21,469 bases of DNA, from NCBI GenBank assembly GCA_020444765.1, contig JAGRHW010000013.1, forward strand, positions 1 to 21,469. The letters run 5' to 3'. Below the pieces are notes generated by a model that did no database searches, was not told the origin of the DNA, and saw only the letters and a list, made by a program, of their open reading frames with translations. Positions 6,876 to 15,884 of the stretch are shown one piece after another. This DNA is from Gammaproteobacteria bacterium (GTDB lineage: Bacteria; Pseudomonadota; Gammaproteobacteria; Granulosicoccales; Granulosicoccaceae). Positions within the stretch are counted from its first letter, which is position 1; each line of letters opens with the position of its first letter. Made by a program: the position numbers and the translations under genes.

Positions 6876-9608
6876 TTAGATGGTTGGAGTACCAGGCTTG
6901 TTCCCGGCTGAACCGGCAATCAGGCGACGCAGTTCCGGGATACAAGAGCCACAATTGGTTCCCGCGCCGAGTACCTGTCCCACCTCTTCGGGCGAAATCA
7001 GATTTTGCTCACGAATAGCTGTCACCAAGGTATTGATTCCAATACTGAAACAGGAGCAGACCACTTTTCCAGGATCCGTCTGTCCCTGAGGTGGTGTGCC
7101 GCGTAACAAGCGTGCACGCTCGCCGTCGGCGAGCTTCTCTTTAAGAAACAAAGATGACAGCCAGTCACGCGAGGGAAGTTCATTATTCGGAGCAATAATC
7201 ATCACAGAGTCCAGTCGACCGTCTACGATACAAGCGGCACGATAATTCGCTCTGGTGGAGTCGTGTAGTTCGCGCCATTCAGCAGCATTGTTCCGATCAT
7301 CGACACCAAGTTGCTCCCTTGCATGGATAGCCCAGTTCTCGGGCGCCATCTCACCCGCAAGTTCATACAGCCACAAATTATCGCGACGCACCTTCGCCCA
7401 ATAACTTGCGATCATTGGTTGAATCGGTCGACGAGACAGGATAAATCCGTACCAGGCTACCCGATATGGTTCAATGGCGACAGGCGTATGCTTGAACTCG
7501 GGTTGGCCGGAAACAGGATCAACCGCCGGATTTACCAAAGCGCTAATCCGTGCGGTCGACGCAAACTGATCATTCCAGTGCATGGGTGCAAACACCTGTC
7601 CCACAGGCTGTTGTGCACTAATTTTGACTCGCAGTATCGCTTCACCCCAGACGCTCCTGACCCGCGCGAGCTGTTCTTCGACAAGGTTGTATTTTTGGGC
7701 ATCATCGGGGTGAATATCCACGAAAGGTTCCTGAATATGACCGCATAATCGTGACGATTTGCCGGTACGTGTCATCGTGTGCCATTGATCGCGTACCCGG
7801 CCTGTATTGAGGATCAATGGAAAACGCACATCCGTGAAGCCCGAAGGAGTGTTTGGTGTAACTGGAACAAACTGTGCCCGGCCGTTACCGGTAAAAAAAC
7901 GTCGATCGGAAAACATTCTCGCGCTCGAGTGGCCGTCCTTGGTATAGGGCCACTGTATCGGTTTGAGCGATTGATAGGCAAGGCTGTCCAAACCCGCCAG
8001 TCCGGAAATATCGAAGTCGCGACTGCCTTCGTTCTCGAATCCGGATAATCTTGCGTGTTCGTCGAATATTTCCTCCGGTCCCGTAAACTCGAAACCGGCA
8101 AATCCAAGTCGTTTCGCGACTTCGCAGATCATCCACCAATCAGGTCTTGCATTACCGGGTGAAGTCAGAAATCGACGCTGCAGGGAGATACACCGTTCCG
8201 AATTGGTGACTGTACCTTCCTTTTCTCCCCATGCTTGCGCGGGTAGACGGATGTCCGCATAAGTCATAGTGTCGGTCTGGGCCATACAGTCCGATACTAT
8301 GACGCAGTCACATTTTTGTAGCGCGCGTCGCACCTGGTCGCTATCCGGAAGACTGACCGCCGGATTCGTCGCCATGATCCAGACGGCCTTGACCCTTCCT
8401 GCTTCGATCGCACGAAACAAATCCACAGCCATCAGGCCTGCATTTGGAGCGAGTGATTGCGTTTGCCAGAATCGCGCAACCAGATCGCGCTGCGTCGGGT
8501 TGTTGATATCCATATGCGCAGCCAGTTGATTCGCTAATCCACCCACTTCCCTGCCACCCATAGCATTTGGTTGTCCAGTGATCGAAAACGGTCCCCGACC
8601 CGGTCTTCCTATTCGTCCGGTCACCAGGTGGCAGTTTATAATGGCATTACCCTTATCCGTACCGCTACTCCACTGGTTGATGCCCTGGGAGAACAGCGTA
8701 ACCACTCGTTCGGTTGAAGCGAACAGCTGAAAAAGTCGTTCAACGTCCCGAACATCCAGCCGGCATTGTTCGGCGACCGAAGATATCGACGGAGTCATCC
8801 ACCGTGCTTGGCGCACGGTTTGGGCAAATTCGTCGGTATGGGCCTCGATAAACGACTGGTCCATGTAACCGTTATCGGTCAACCAGACAAGCAGGCCGTT
8901 GAACAAAAATGCATCGGTTCCACTTTGCAGTGCAAGGTGCAAATCCGTGCCATCGCAGGTCGAGGTTTCGCGGGGATCAATCACCACGATTTTCAATTCC
9001 GGTCGACGTTTCTTTTCCGCGCGCAGTCGTTGGTAAATCACGGGATGACACCAGGCCAGATTCGATCCAACCAGCAACACGAGTTCTGCCTCGTCCAGGT
9101 CTTCATAACAGGTTGGTACTGTGTCGCTACCAAAAGCGCGTTTATAGGCAGCGACCGCTGATGACATACATAGACGAGAATTGGTGTCTATATTCGCCGA
9201 GCCGATGAACCCCTTCATCAACTTGTTTGCGACGTAATAATCCTCAGTCAGCAATTGCCCGGAAACATAAAAGGCGGTCGAGTCCGGTCCGTGTGTATCG
9301 ATGATTTCGCGGAATCGCAGCGCAACCGTATCCAGCGCGTCTTCCCAGGTGGTCTGCTCGCCATTCACCTGTGGATACAACAGGCGGCCCTCCAGATCCA
9401 GTGTCTCGGACAAAGCGGTTCCCTTGGAACAGAGTCGACCCGCGTTCGCCGGATGTTCACGATCTCCGTTTACTTTAATACTTCCTGCATCGTCCCGCGA
9501 TACAACGACACCACACCCAACACCACAATATGGACATGTCGTGGAGACTTTCCGTACTGAGGAGTCACACCACAACGACTTTGCTACAGAGGGTTCCAAT
9601 ATACTCAT
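6876..9608 (-). CDS. nasA: assimilatory nitrate reductase catalytic subunit (NasA)
   Basis: Cytosolic molybdenum (bis-MGD) enzyme that reduces nitrate to nitrite for assimilation; 910 residues. The N-terminal [4Fe-4S] motif is C25-x2-C28-x3-C32-x27-C60 (CPYCGVGC...LCSKG). Cys147 in RLCMSSAV is the expected Mo ligand, and the molydopterin-binding domains follow (GSNLAWCHP, FSQGINQWSSGTDKGNA, TGQPNAMGGREVGG). A C-terminal BFD-like [2Fe-2S] domain has C851, C853, C886 and C889 (CSCF...NCGSC), as in Klebsiella NasA. No NADH-dependent NasC-type reductase is in the cluster, so the electron donor is unknown. It is the last gene of the operon, 47 bp after nirD; the start ATG 9608 has only a distant AGGGA. 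Confidence 0.95.
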   Translation of the reverse strand: MSILEPSVAKSLWCDSSVRKVSTTCPYCGVGCGVVVSRDDAGSIKVNGDREHPANAGRLCSKGTALSETLDLEGRLLYPQVNGEQTTWEDALDTVALRFREIIDTHGPDSTAFYVSGQLLTEDYYVANKLMKGFIGSANIDTNSRLCMSSAVAAYKRAFGSDTVPTCYEDLDEAELVLLVGSNLAWCHPVIYQRLRAEKKRRPELKIVVIDPRETSTCDGTDLHLALQSGTDAFLFNGLLVWLTDNGYMDQSFIEAHTDEFAQTVRQARWMTPSISSVAEQCRLDVRDVERLFQLFASTERVVTLFSQGINQWSSGTDKGNAIINCHLVTGRIGRPGRGPFSITGQPNAMGGREVGGLANQLAAHMDINNPTQRDLVARFWQTQSLAPNAGLMAVDLFRAIEAGRVKAVWIMATNPAVSLPDSDQVRRALQKCDCVIVSDCMAQTDTMTYADIRLPAQAWGEKEGTVTNSERCISLQRRFLTSPGNARPDWWMICEVAKRLGFAGFEFTGPEEIFDEHARLSGFENEGSRDFDISGLAGLDSLAYQSLKPIQWPYTKDGHSSARMFSDRRFFTGNGRAQFVPVTPNTPSGFTDVRFPLILNTGRVRDQWHTMTRTGKSSRLCGHIQEPFVDIHPDDAQKYNLVEEQLARVRSVWGEAILRVKISAQQPVGQVFAPMHWNDQFASTARISALVNPAVDPVSGQPEFKHTPVAIEPYRVAWYGFILSRRPIQPMIASYWAKVRRDNLWLYELAGEMAPENWAIHAREQLGVDDRNNAAEWRELHDSTRANYRAACIVDGRLDSVMIIAPNNELPSRDWLSSLFLKEKLADGERARLLRGTPPQGQTDPGKVVCSCFSIGINTLVTAIREQNLISPEEVGQVLGAGTNCGSCIPELRRLIAGSAGNKPGTPTI

Positions 9609-9655
9609 ACCGGGTCTAGTCCCTGGGAGAAAACATGCACTGATAATCTGGTTAT

Positions 9656-9988
9656 CTAGACCGACACTTCGTCGGGTGACAATTTAAGATAAACCATATC
9701 GTTTTCGATCCTGGTGGCGAACACCCTGGTACAACCCTCGTCAGGCCCAATGGCCTGACCGGTCTGAAGATCGATTTTCCAGTTGTGCAGAGGACAAGTA
9801 ACGGAGCTTCCGTGGACTATACCCTGCGACAAAGGGCCGCCTCTGTGAGGACAGGCATCCTTCAGAGCAAAGACTCGATCATCATTGCTGCGAAAAATCG
9901 CCACATCCATTGTGTCGGTACTTACCACCCGACTGCCAAGACGCGGTATCTCGTTTATTGAAACCACCTTCAACCAGTCATTCATCAT
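9656..9988 (-). CDS. nirD: nitrite reductase small subunit (NirD), Rieske type
   Basis: A 110-residue Rieske [2Fe-2S] partner of NirB in NADH-dependent reduction of nitrite to ammonium. The full ligand set is present: C46-P-H48 in DACPHRGG and C65-P-L-H68 in TCPLHNW. E. coli NirD, as I recall it, lacks these residues, so this protein probably carries a real cluster. It starts 90 bp after the nirB stop and ends 47 bp before nasA on the same strand. A second Met directly after the first is an alternative start. Confidence 0.93.
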   Translation of the reverse strand: MMNDWLKVVSINEIPRLGSRVVSTDTMDVAIFRSNDDRVFALKDACPHRGGPLSQGIVHGSSVTCPLHNWKIDLQTGQAIGPDEGCTRVFATRIENDMVYLKLSPDEVSV

Positions 9989-10078
9989 CTGCGACCTGTC
10001 CTATATAAACCGGCAAATTCTGCCTGCTTCATTGGTTGAGCATTGTTGGCGGGCCCATCCGGCGACCCGTACATCGCC

Positions 10079-12520
10079 TCAGGCGGCTGTAATCTCTATC
10101 TTGCGAAATTCATGCGCCTGCTTACCTTCGGCCCGTTCCTTCCAGGGGTCTATCTGGGCGAAAGTCTGGCTGTGTAGAAAACGCTGCTGCAGAGCTTTTC
10201 GATTTTCGGGACTCTCGAGCACCCGCTGTTTGATATGATTGAGTCCAACGCGTTCGACCCAGGGAGCCGTGCGCTCCAGATAGTGTCCTTCTTCACGGTA
10301 CAACTGGATGAAAGCAGCGCAATACTCCAGCACCTCGTCTTCCGTTTCGACCTTACATAATAGGTCCGTGACGCGAACCTTGATACCGCCGTTCCCTCCG
10401 ACGTGCAACTCATAGCCGGAATCGACACAAACGACTCCGAAATCCTTGATCGTCGCTTCGGCGCAGTTGCGCGGACATCCCGATACCGCTATCTTGAACT
10501 TGTGAGGCATCCACGATCCCCAGCTCATTTGTTCAAGTCTGACCCCTAGCTTGGTGGAATTTTGCGTACCAAAACGACACCAGGTTTTTCCGGCGCAAGT
10601 CTTGACTGTGCGCAAGGCTTTGCCATAAGCATGACCACTGACGAAACCTGCCTCTGAAAGGTCTTTCCACATTGCCGGTAAATCCGACTTTTGGACTCCG
10701 AACAAGTCTATACGCTGGCCGCCGGTTACCTTGATTTCCGGCACCTGGTACTTTTCGGAAACATCAGCAATGGCGCGCAAATCGTTGGCCGTACAGAGGC
10801 CACCAAACATTCTCGGAACCACGGAATAGCTACCGTCCTTTTGAATATTGCCATGCGCACGTTCGTTGATGAAACGTGATTGGGCATCGTCCTGGTATTC
10901 GCCAGGCCAATTGGCCAGCAAATAATAGTTGAGCGCGGGTCGACAACTTGAGCAACCATCGGGAGTTTTCCAGTCCAGTAGTCGTCGAACCGCGTCCATG
11001 GTCTTGAGTCCGCCTTCTTTTATCGCGGCAATCACCTCATCATGACTGTGTACCGTGCATCCGCACATACCCTTTTTGCTCGGCGCCTTGTCATAGCCTC
11101 CACCTACGGTACCGGCCAGGATTCCTTCGACCAGACCCGTGCATGAGCCACACGAACTCGATGCCTTGGTATGGGCGCGTACTTCTTCCAATGTGAACAG
11201 GCCCTTTTTGCTGATGGCGTCCACGATATCTCCCTTGCATACGCCATTACAGCCACAGATTTCAGCAGACGATGGAAGGGCCATTACACTGGTGGACGCA
11301 TCGCCATGTCCGGCATCACCAAGATCATGCTGTCCAAACAATATTGTGCTTCGAAACGCCGATATATCGGTATTTTCACGCAACAGAGTAAAATACCAGG
11401 CACCATCCAGAGTATCTCCGTACAACACGGCACCCTTGACCCGGTTATCACGAATCACGAGTTTCTTATAGACGCCCTGAGCCGGATCCTGCAAAACCAG
11501 TGTTTCATCGCCTTCGCCTTCATTGATGATTCCGGCCGAGAACAGATCGACTCCGGTCACCTTGAGTTTTGTTGAGGTTACCGAGCCCTCATAGCGAGCT
11601 ATTCCAATCTTGGCAAGATGATTCGCCGCGACCTTGGCTTGTTCGAACAATGGAGCTACCAGACCATAACACTCGCCGCGATGTTGCACGCATTCACCAA
11701 CTGCATACACTCTGGGGTCAAATGTTTGCATACTGTCATTGACCACTATGCCGCGTTCACAATGAATACCGGAATCGCGGGCCAAAGTGACATTTGGTCT
11801 TATACCCACGGCCATAACCACCAGCTCGGCATCAATTATTTCGCCATCCGCAAATCGAACACCCGTGACGCGATTCTCGCCGAGAATTTCGCTGGTCTGG
11901 GCCTGCATACGGAAAGTCAGACCATGGCGTTCGAGTTTCGTCTTTAACAGCGCGGCGGCAGACTTATCCAACTGACGTTCCATCAAGGTATCAAGCAGAT
12001 GCACAACGGTTACATTCATGCCACGAATTCGAAGCCCGTTGGCGGCCTCCAGCCCCAACAATCCACCGCCGATGACAACCGCATTCTTACACCTGTCCGC
12101 GTAATCCAGCATCGTATCGACATCCTGGATATCGCGAAAACCCAACACACCCTGCTTATCAGCGCCAGGAACCGGTATGATGAAGGGCGTTGAACCGGTA
12201 GCGACCAATAACCGGTCGTAGGGTGTAGCGTGGTCACCCTGACTGTAGACGATCTGTCCCAGACGATCGATCTCGGTGACCTGTGTCGCCTTCTGCAGAG
12301 TGATGCCGTTGTCCTGATACCAGGAAAGGGGATTGAGAATGATATCGTCAATCTTTTTATCACCGGCCAGCACCGGAGAGAGCATAATGCGATTGTAGTT
12401 TGGATGAGATTCACTTCCAAACACCGTGATATCGTACATATCCGGTTCCAGCTTCAACAGCTCTTCTACAGTGCGCATACCGGCCATGCCGTTGCCGATA
12501 ACAACAAGTTTCTGCTTCAT
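10079..12520 (-). CDS. nirB: NADH-dependent nitrite reductase large subunit (NirB)
   Basis: Siroheme nitrite reductase, 813 residues, reducing nitrite to ammonium with NADH in the cytosol. The N-terminal flavoprotein has FAD motif VVIGNGMAGMR (6-16) and NAD motif VVIGGGLLGLEAA. Two BFD-like [2Fe-2S] modules follow: CGCNGVC...SSCGSC (about 415-465) and CGCTVHSHDE...GCSSC (about 485-530). The C-terminal sulfite/nitrite reductase half carries the siroheme-[4Fe-4S] ligands C642-x5-C648 (CAGKTWC) and C682-x3-C686 (CPRNC). It lies 60 bp downstream of the transporter ATPase and 90 bp before nirD. Siroheme synthesis genes are not in the window. Confidence 0.96.
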   Translation of the reverse strand: MKQKLVVIGNGMAGMRTVEELLKLEPDMYDITVFGSESHPNYNRIMLSPVLAGDKKIDDIILNPLSWYQDNGITLQKATQVTEIDRLGQIVYSQGDHATPYDRLLVATGSTPFIIPVPGADKQGVLGFRDIQDVDTMLDYADRCKNAVVIGGGLLGLEAANGLRIRGMNVTVVHLLDTLMERQLDKSAAALLKTKLERHGLTFRMQAQTSEILGENRVTGVRFADGEIIDAELVVMAVGIRPNVTLARDSGIHCERGIVVNDSMQTFDPRVYAVGECVQHRGECYGLVAPLFEQAKVAANHLAKIGIARYEGSVTSTKLKVTGVDLFSAGIINEGEGDETLVLQDPAQGVYKKLVIRDNRVKGAVLYGDTLDGAWYFTLLRENTDISAFRSTILFGQHDLGDAGHGDASTSVMALPSSAEICGCNGVCKGDIVDAISKKGLFTLEEVRAHTKASSSCGSCTGLVEGILAGTVGGGYDKAPSKKGMCGCTVHSHDEVIAAIKEGGLKTMDAVRRLLDWKTPDGCSSCRPALNYYLLANWPGEYQDDAQSRFINERAHGNIQKDGSYSVVPRMFGGLCTANDLRAIADVSEKYQVPEIKVTGGQRIDLFGVQKSDLPAMWKDLSEAGFVSGHAYGKALRTVKTCAGKTWCRFGTQNSTKLGVRLEQMSWGSWMPHKFKIAVSGCPRNCAEATIKDFGVVCVDSGYELHVGGNGGIKVRVTDLLCKVETEDEVLEYCAAFIQLYREEGHYLERTAPWVERVGLNHIKQRVLESPENRKALQQRFLHSQTFAQIDPWKERAEGKQAHEFRKIEITAA

Positions 12521-12580
12521 CGATACAACCCCGTCAAGTACACCTTCTTCAGGTGGTAAAAATGCACAATAACCTTACAT

Positions 12581-14731
12581 TCACGCACTCAGCGCTTTCG
12601 TAGCTTGCGTCGAATCCACCTCGATGGTGTCAGACAACGCCGGCAATGCGGCAAATGACTGAATATAGTCACGAACTTTTTCGGCATCGAACCGGCGCCG
12701 ATCCATAAACATATCCGCTCCCATCACTACCTCTCCGTCTTCTGTCGAAAGGCACCATGACTCATCATGTTCGCCTTCAATTTTGCAATCGCTGGACGGC
12801 ACCGGTAACCCAAGGTCGCTAGCGGCTTTCGCGTAAATCTCCCGCCGGTACACGGATCGGCTGATGTTTTCAAAGTTGATATCGTTCGATACATGACCCC
12901 AACGCACCATCTGACTTAAAAACCAGACGGCGTGCGAACGCCAGAGATAATTCGCCTGATAACGGTGGAATACATTGAAATCCTCAACCTTGCGAATCGC
13001 TTGCCCAGACGAATTTTGCAAAAGACCAGCAAGGGATTTTTCCAACACGTCAACAGGAGCGTTGACATACCTTCCCTGGCTAAGAATCTCAGCCGCTTCA
13101 ATCCGGTTATCTGGCTCATCCAGCCACCGGCACGCCTGAATGATCGCCTTGACGACACTGATGTGCGTATTTGGATTGGCATCCGCCCAGCTACGTGTCA
13201 CCCCGAACACTTTTTCCGGATGGTTGTTCCAGATGTCATGAGTGGTGACAAGTGTGTGACCAATTCCTTCGGAAACCACAAAGGTGTTCCACGGCTCACC
13301 TACGCAAAACCCCGACAAAATGCCGGCTCTCAGGTAATTGCCCATTTGCGGCGGCGGTACCACCACAAGATCCACATCGCGGTCGGGATTTATTCCGGCG
13401 CTTGCCATCCAGTAGCGCAGCAGATAGTTGTGAGTAGAATCCGGAAACACCATTGCAAATGAGAGTTTTTTCCGCCCGGCTCTCAAATCGCTTTCTATAA
13501 CCTTGCGCAATGCCAGCGCGGATCCGCTAGGCGTATCCAGACCATCTACCCCGGTCCCCAACATGCGACCGAAAAGTTCCTTGGAGACGGATATTGCATT
13601 ACCATTGAGATCCAGACTGAGTGATGTCACCATGGGTTGCGAGCGGGAAGTGGGTAGCACACTTGCTAATGGTATAGCCGCCAGCATCTGCGCACCATCC
13701 AGGATGCCGACAGACACCTTGTCGCGTATATTTGCCCACGAGGTCTCCCTCGACAATTTGACATTCAGTCCCTGTTCCGCGAAATATCCTTTTTCCCGGG
13801 CTATCACCAGTGGTGCACAATCGGTTAGAGGTATGAATCCAAGCGTCAACTGCGACTTTTCGAGTAGACGACCCGGCGTTTTGCGTTTCGTGGTTTGTAC
13901 GGCAACTGAATCACTACCGGCCGCATCCACACGCTCCAGCGCTTTCTGCGGATTTTGATGTCGCTCATGGAGAAACCGCAGCACTTCGGCCCGGTAGTGG
14001 TTGTATTGTGGGTCGTCAGCCAGCTCGAGGCGATTGCGCGGACGTGGCAGGTTGATGTCCAGAATCTGACCGATCTCAGCGGAGGGACCGTTGGTCAACA
14101 TAACGATTCGATCCGACAGCAACACCGATTCATCCACATCGTGGGTAATCATGATCACGGTGTTGTTCAATCTCGCCTGAATTTCCATCAGCGAGTCCTG
14201 CATATGTGTTCGGGTCAGGGAATCCAGTGCACCGAAAGGTTCGTCCATCAGCAGTACTTTCGGCTCCATTGCCAGCGCCCTGGCAATACCAACTCGTTGT
14301 TTCATTCCACCTGAAATTTCACTCGGCTTTAGATCCAGGGCATGAGACATATGTACGAGTTCCAGATTATGACGGGTCCATTGGTCACGTTCGGCTCTTG
14401 ACTTGAGCTTTCTGAATACCTGATCGACCGCAAGTCGCACATTCTCATAGACGCTCAACCAGGGAAGCAGCGAGTGATTCTGGAATACGACAGCCCTGTC
14501 CGGGCCTGGGCTGATTACTTCTTTTTCCTCCAGTATCACACCGCCCGTGGTTGCATTAATCAATCCGGCGACTATATTCAATACGGTTGATTTACCGCAT
14601 CCGGAATGGCCTATCAAGGATATGAACTCACCCTGCTCAACCTTGAGGGTAATATCCTTCAGGACATTCAAAGGACCGTTATCAGTTGGAAATGTTATGC
14701 TGACATGGTCAATATTCAGATAGCTGTTCAT
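12581..14731 (-). CDS. nitrate ABC transporter ATPase fused to a NrtA-like domain (NrtC type)
   Basis: Residues 1-260 are an ABC ATPase: Walker A GHSGCGKST (41-49), Q84, signature ISGGMKQR (139-146), Walker B VLLMDEP (159-165) and His197. From about 295 to the end (716) is a solute-binding-like domain related to the NrtA encoded two genes upstream: TLGFIPLTDCAPLVIA, a Trp in the SWANI segment, STHNYLLRYW and GFCVGEPWN. This is the layout of cyanobacterial NrtC, whose extra domain senses substrate and controls uptake. Cyanobacteria pair NrtC with a separate NrtD ATPase; no second ATPase is present, so a homodimer is likely. Nitrate (or nitrite) is the probable ligand. AAGG lies 9 bases before the ATG at 14731. 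Confidence 0.9.
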   Translation of the reverse strand: MNSYLNIDHVSITFPTDNGPLNVLKDITLKVEQGEFISLIGHSGCGKSTVLNIVAGLINATTGGVILEEKEVISPGPDRAVVFQNHSLLPWLSVYENVRLAVDQVFRKLKSRAERDQWTRHNLELVHMSHALDLKPSEISGGMKQRVGIARALAMEPKVLLMDEPFGALDSLTRTHMQDSLMEIQARLNNTVIMITHDVDESVLLSDRIVMLTNGPSAEIGQILDINLPRPRNRLELADDPQYNHYRAEVLRFLHERHQNPQKALERVDAAGSDSVAVQTTKRKTPGRLLEKSQLTLGFIPLTDCAPLVIAREKGYFAEQGLNVKLSRETSWANIRDKVSVGILDGAQMLAAIPLASVLPTSRSQPMVTSLSLDLNGNAISVSKELFGRMLGTGVDGLDTPSGSALALRKVIESDLRAGRKKLSFAMVFPDSTHNYLLRYWMASAGINPDRDVDLVVVPPPQMGNYLRAGILSGFCVGEPWNTFVVSEGIGHTLVTTHDIWNNHPEKVFGVTRSWADANPNTHISVVKAIIQACRWLDEPDNRIEAAEILSQGRYVNAPVDVLEKSLAGLLQNSSGQAIRKVEDFNVFHRYQANYLWRSHAVWFLSQMVRWGHVSNDINFENISRSVYRREIYAKAASDLGLPVPSSDCKIEGEHDESWCLSTEDGEVVMGADMFMDRRRFDAEKVRDYIQSFAALPALSDTIEVDSTQATKALSA

Positions 14732-14784
14732 AGTTCATTAACCTTTATAAGTCTTTCTCATAAATCGAATTACGTATATTCGAT

Positions 14785-15816
14785 TCATCGAAGTACTGCA
14801 TTCTTGTCCCAACTTACGGCACGCTGAAGGAACAGCATAGCTCGGTCGAGCATGAAGCCTATGATGCCTATAACAATGACGGCGACCATAATGCGAGCCA
14901 TCGAATTGGAACTACCATTCTGAAACTCATCCCAGACGAATTTGCCAAGCCCGGGGTTCTGCGCCAGCATCTCCGCTGCGATCAGCACCATCCAGCCAAT
15001 ACTCAGAGACAGTCGCAGGCCCGTAAACATCATCGGGATCGACGAGGGCAGCACTATTTTCATGGTCTTGGTGAACCAGTTGAGCTGAAGCACTCGACTG
15101 ACATTGATAAGATCCTTACTGACTCCGGAAACGCCAACGGCCGTGTTAACGATGGTTGGCCAGAGGCAACATAGCGTGACCGTAATCGCCGAAGTCAGAA
15201 AAGATTTTTCAAACCAGGGTTCCTTACTGACATAAACAGCCGATACTACTATCGTAACCAGCGGCAACCAGGCAAGCGGTGATACCGGCCTGAAAACCTG
15301 GATGATGGGGTTGAATGCCCGATACAGTGTATGGCTCATTCCAATCACAATGCCGATCGGAATCGCAATCACCGATGCAAGGATGAACCCGGTCATGACT
15401 GTCCGCAGACTGGTGAATATCTGATCTATAAAGGTGGATGTTCCGGTGTATTTGCGCTCTTTCAATTTTTCGATACGCTCCAGTGGTTCTCGTTCCTCAA
15501 CGGCCTTGTCGATGCGTGTCTGCATGCGTTCATAAAATTTCAGTTCACGCGATCGCTCCGCCCGATGTTCGTCATACAAATTGACAGTCTGTTTCCATAC
15601 ACCGATGGGGCCCGGAAGTTCGCCCAACGAAGTCTGAACTTGTCTGGCCGCCATGGACCAGATAAGAAGGAAGGCGAGGATGGCGGCAAAGGGAATAAGT
15701 ACACTTTGCGCAAAACTCTCCGCAACCTTGGGTAGGCGCGATTTGGAAAGGTACTCACCAATCTTGTTAAAAGCCTTCAAGTCGAACGTTCGGTTGTCAC
15801 GAAACGTGCTGAACAT
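14785..15816 (-). CDS. nrtB: nitrate ABC transporter permease (NrtB)
   Basis: Inner-membrane permease of the nitrate/nitrite/cyanate-taurine type, 343 residues. A first membrane segment (about 37-56) is followed by a charged, probably periplasmic or cytosolic helical stretch (about 85-125, rich in Glu/Arg/Lys), then the permease core with further membrane segments and the ATPase-contact loop near NVSRVLQLNWFTKTMKIVLPS. The start ATG 15816 is chosen because GGAGAG lies about 6 bases upstream; the frame can be read back to TTG 15888, but that stretch crosses a strong hairpin and has no ribosome site. It is 53 bp before the ATPase gene. Confidence 0.92.
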   Translation of the reverse strand: MFSTFRDNRTFDLKAFNKIGEYLSKSRLPKVAESFAQSVLIPFAAILAFLLIWSMAARQVQTSLGELPGPIGVWKQTVNLYDEHRAERSRELKFYERMQTRIDKAVEEREPLERIEKLKERKYTGTSTFIDQIFTSLRTVMTGFILASVIAIPIGIVIGMSHTLYRAFNPIIQVFRPVSPLAWLPLVTIVVSAVYVSKEPWFEKSFLTSAITVTLCCLWPTIVNTAVGVSGVSKDLINVSRVLQLNWFTKTMKIVLPSSIPMMFTGLRLSLSIGWMVLIAAEMLAQNPGLGKFVWDEFQNGSSNSMARIMVAVIVIGIIGFMLDRAMLFLQRAVSWDKNAVLR

Positions 15817-15846
15817 TGTGCTCTCTCCTATCAGGGGTTTTATCCA

Positions 15847-15879
15847 ACCGGGGATTGGGCAGACCGCCCAATCCCCGGT
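15847..15879 (-). promoter_or_regulatory. strong hairpin between nrtA and nrtB
   Basis: A perfect 14-bp inverted repeat (15847-15860 with 15866-15879, core CCGGGGATTGGGC) with a 5-nt loop lies in the 68-bp gap, 6 bp after the nrtA stop. No T-run follows, so it is not a normal intrinsic terminator. It probably protects the 3' end of processed nrtA mRNA, giving more binding protein than permease, as intergenic hairpins do in other ABC transporter operons. Confidence 0.7.
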
Positions 15880-15884
15880 GTGAT

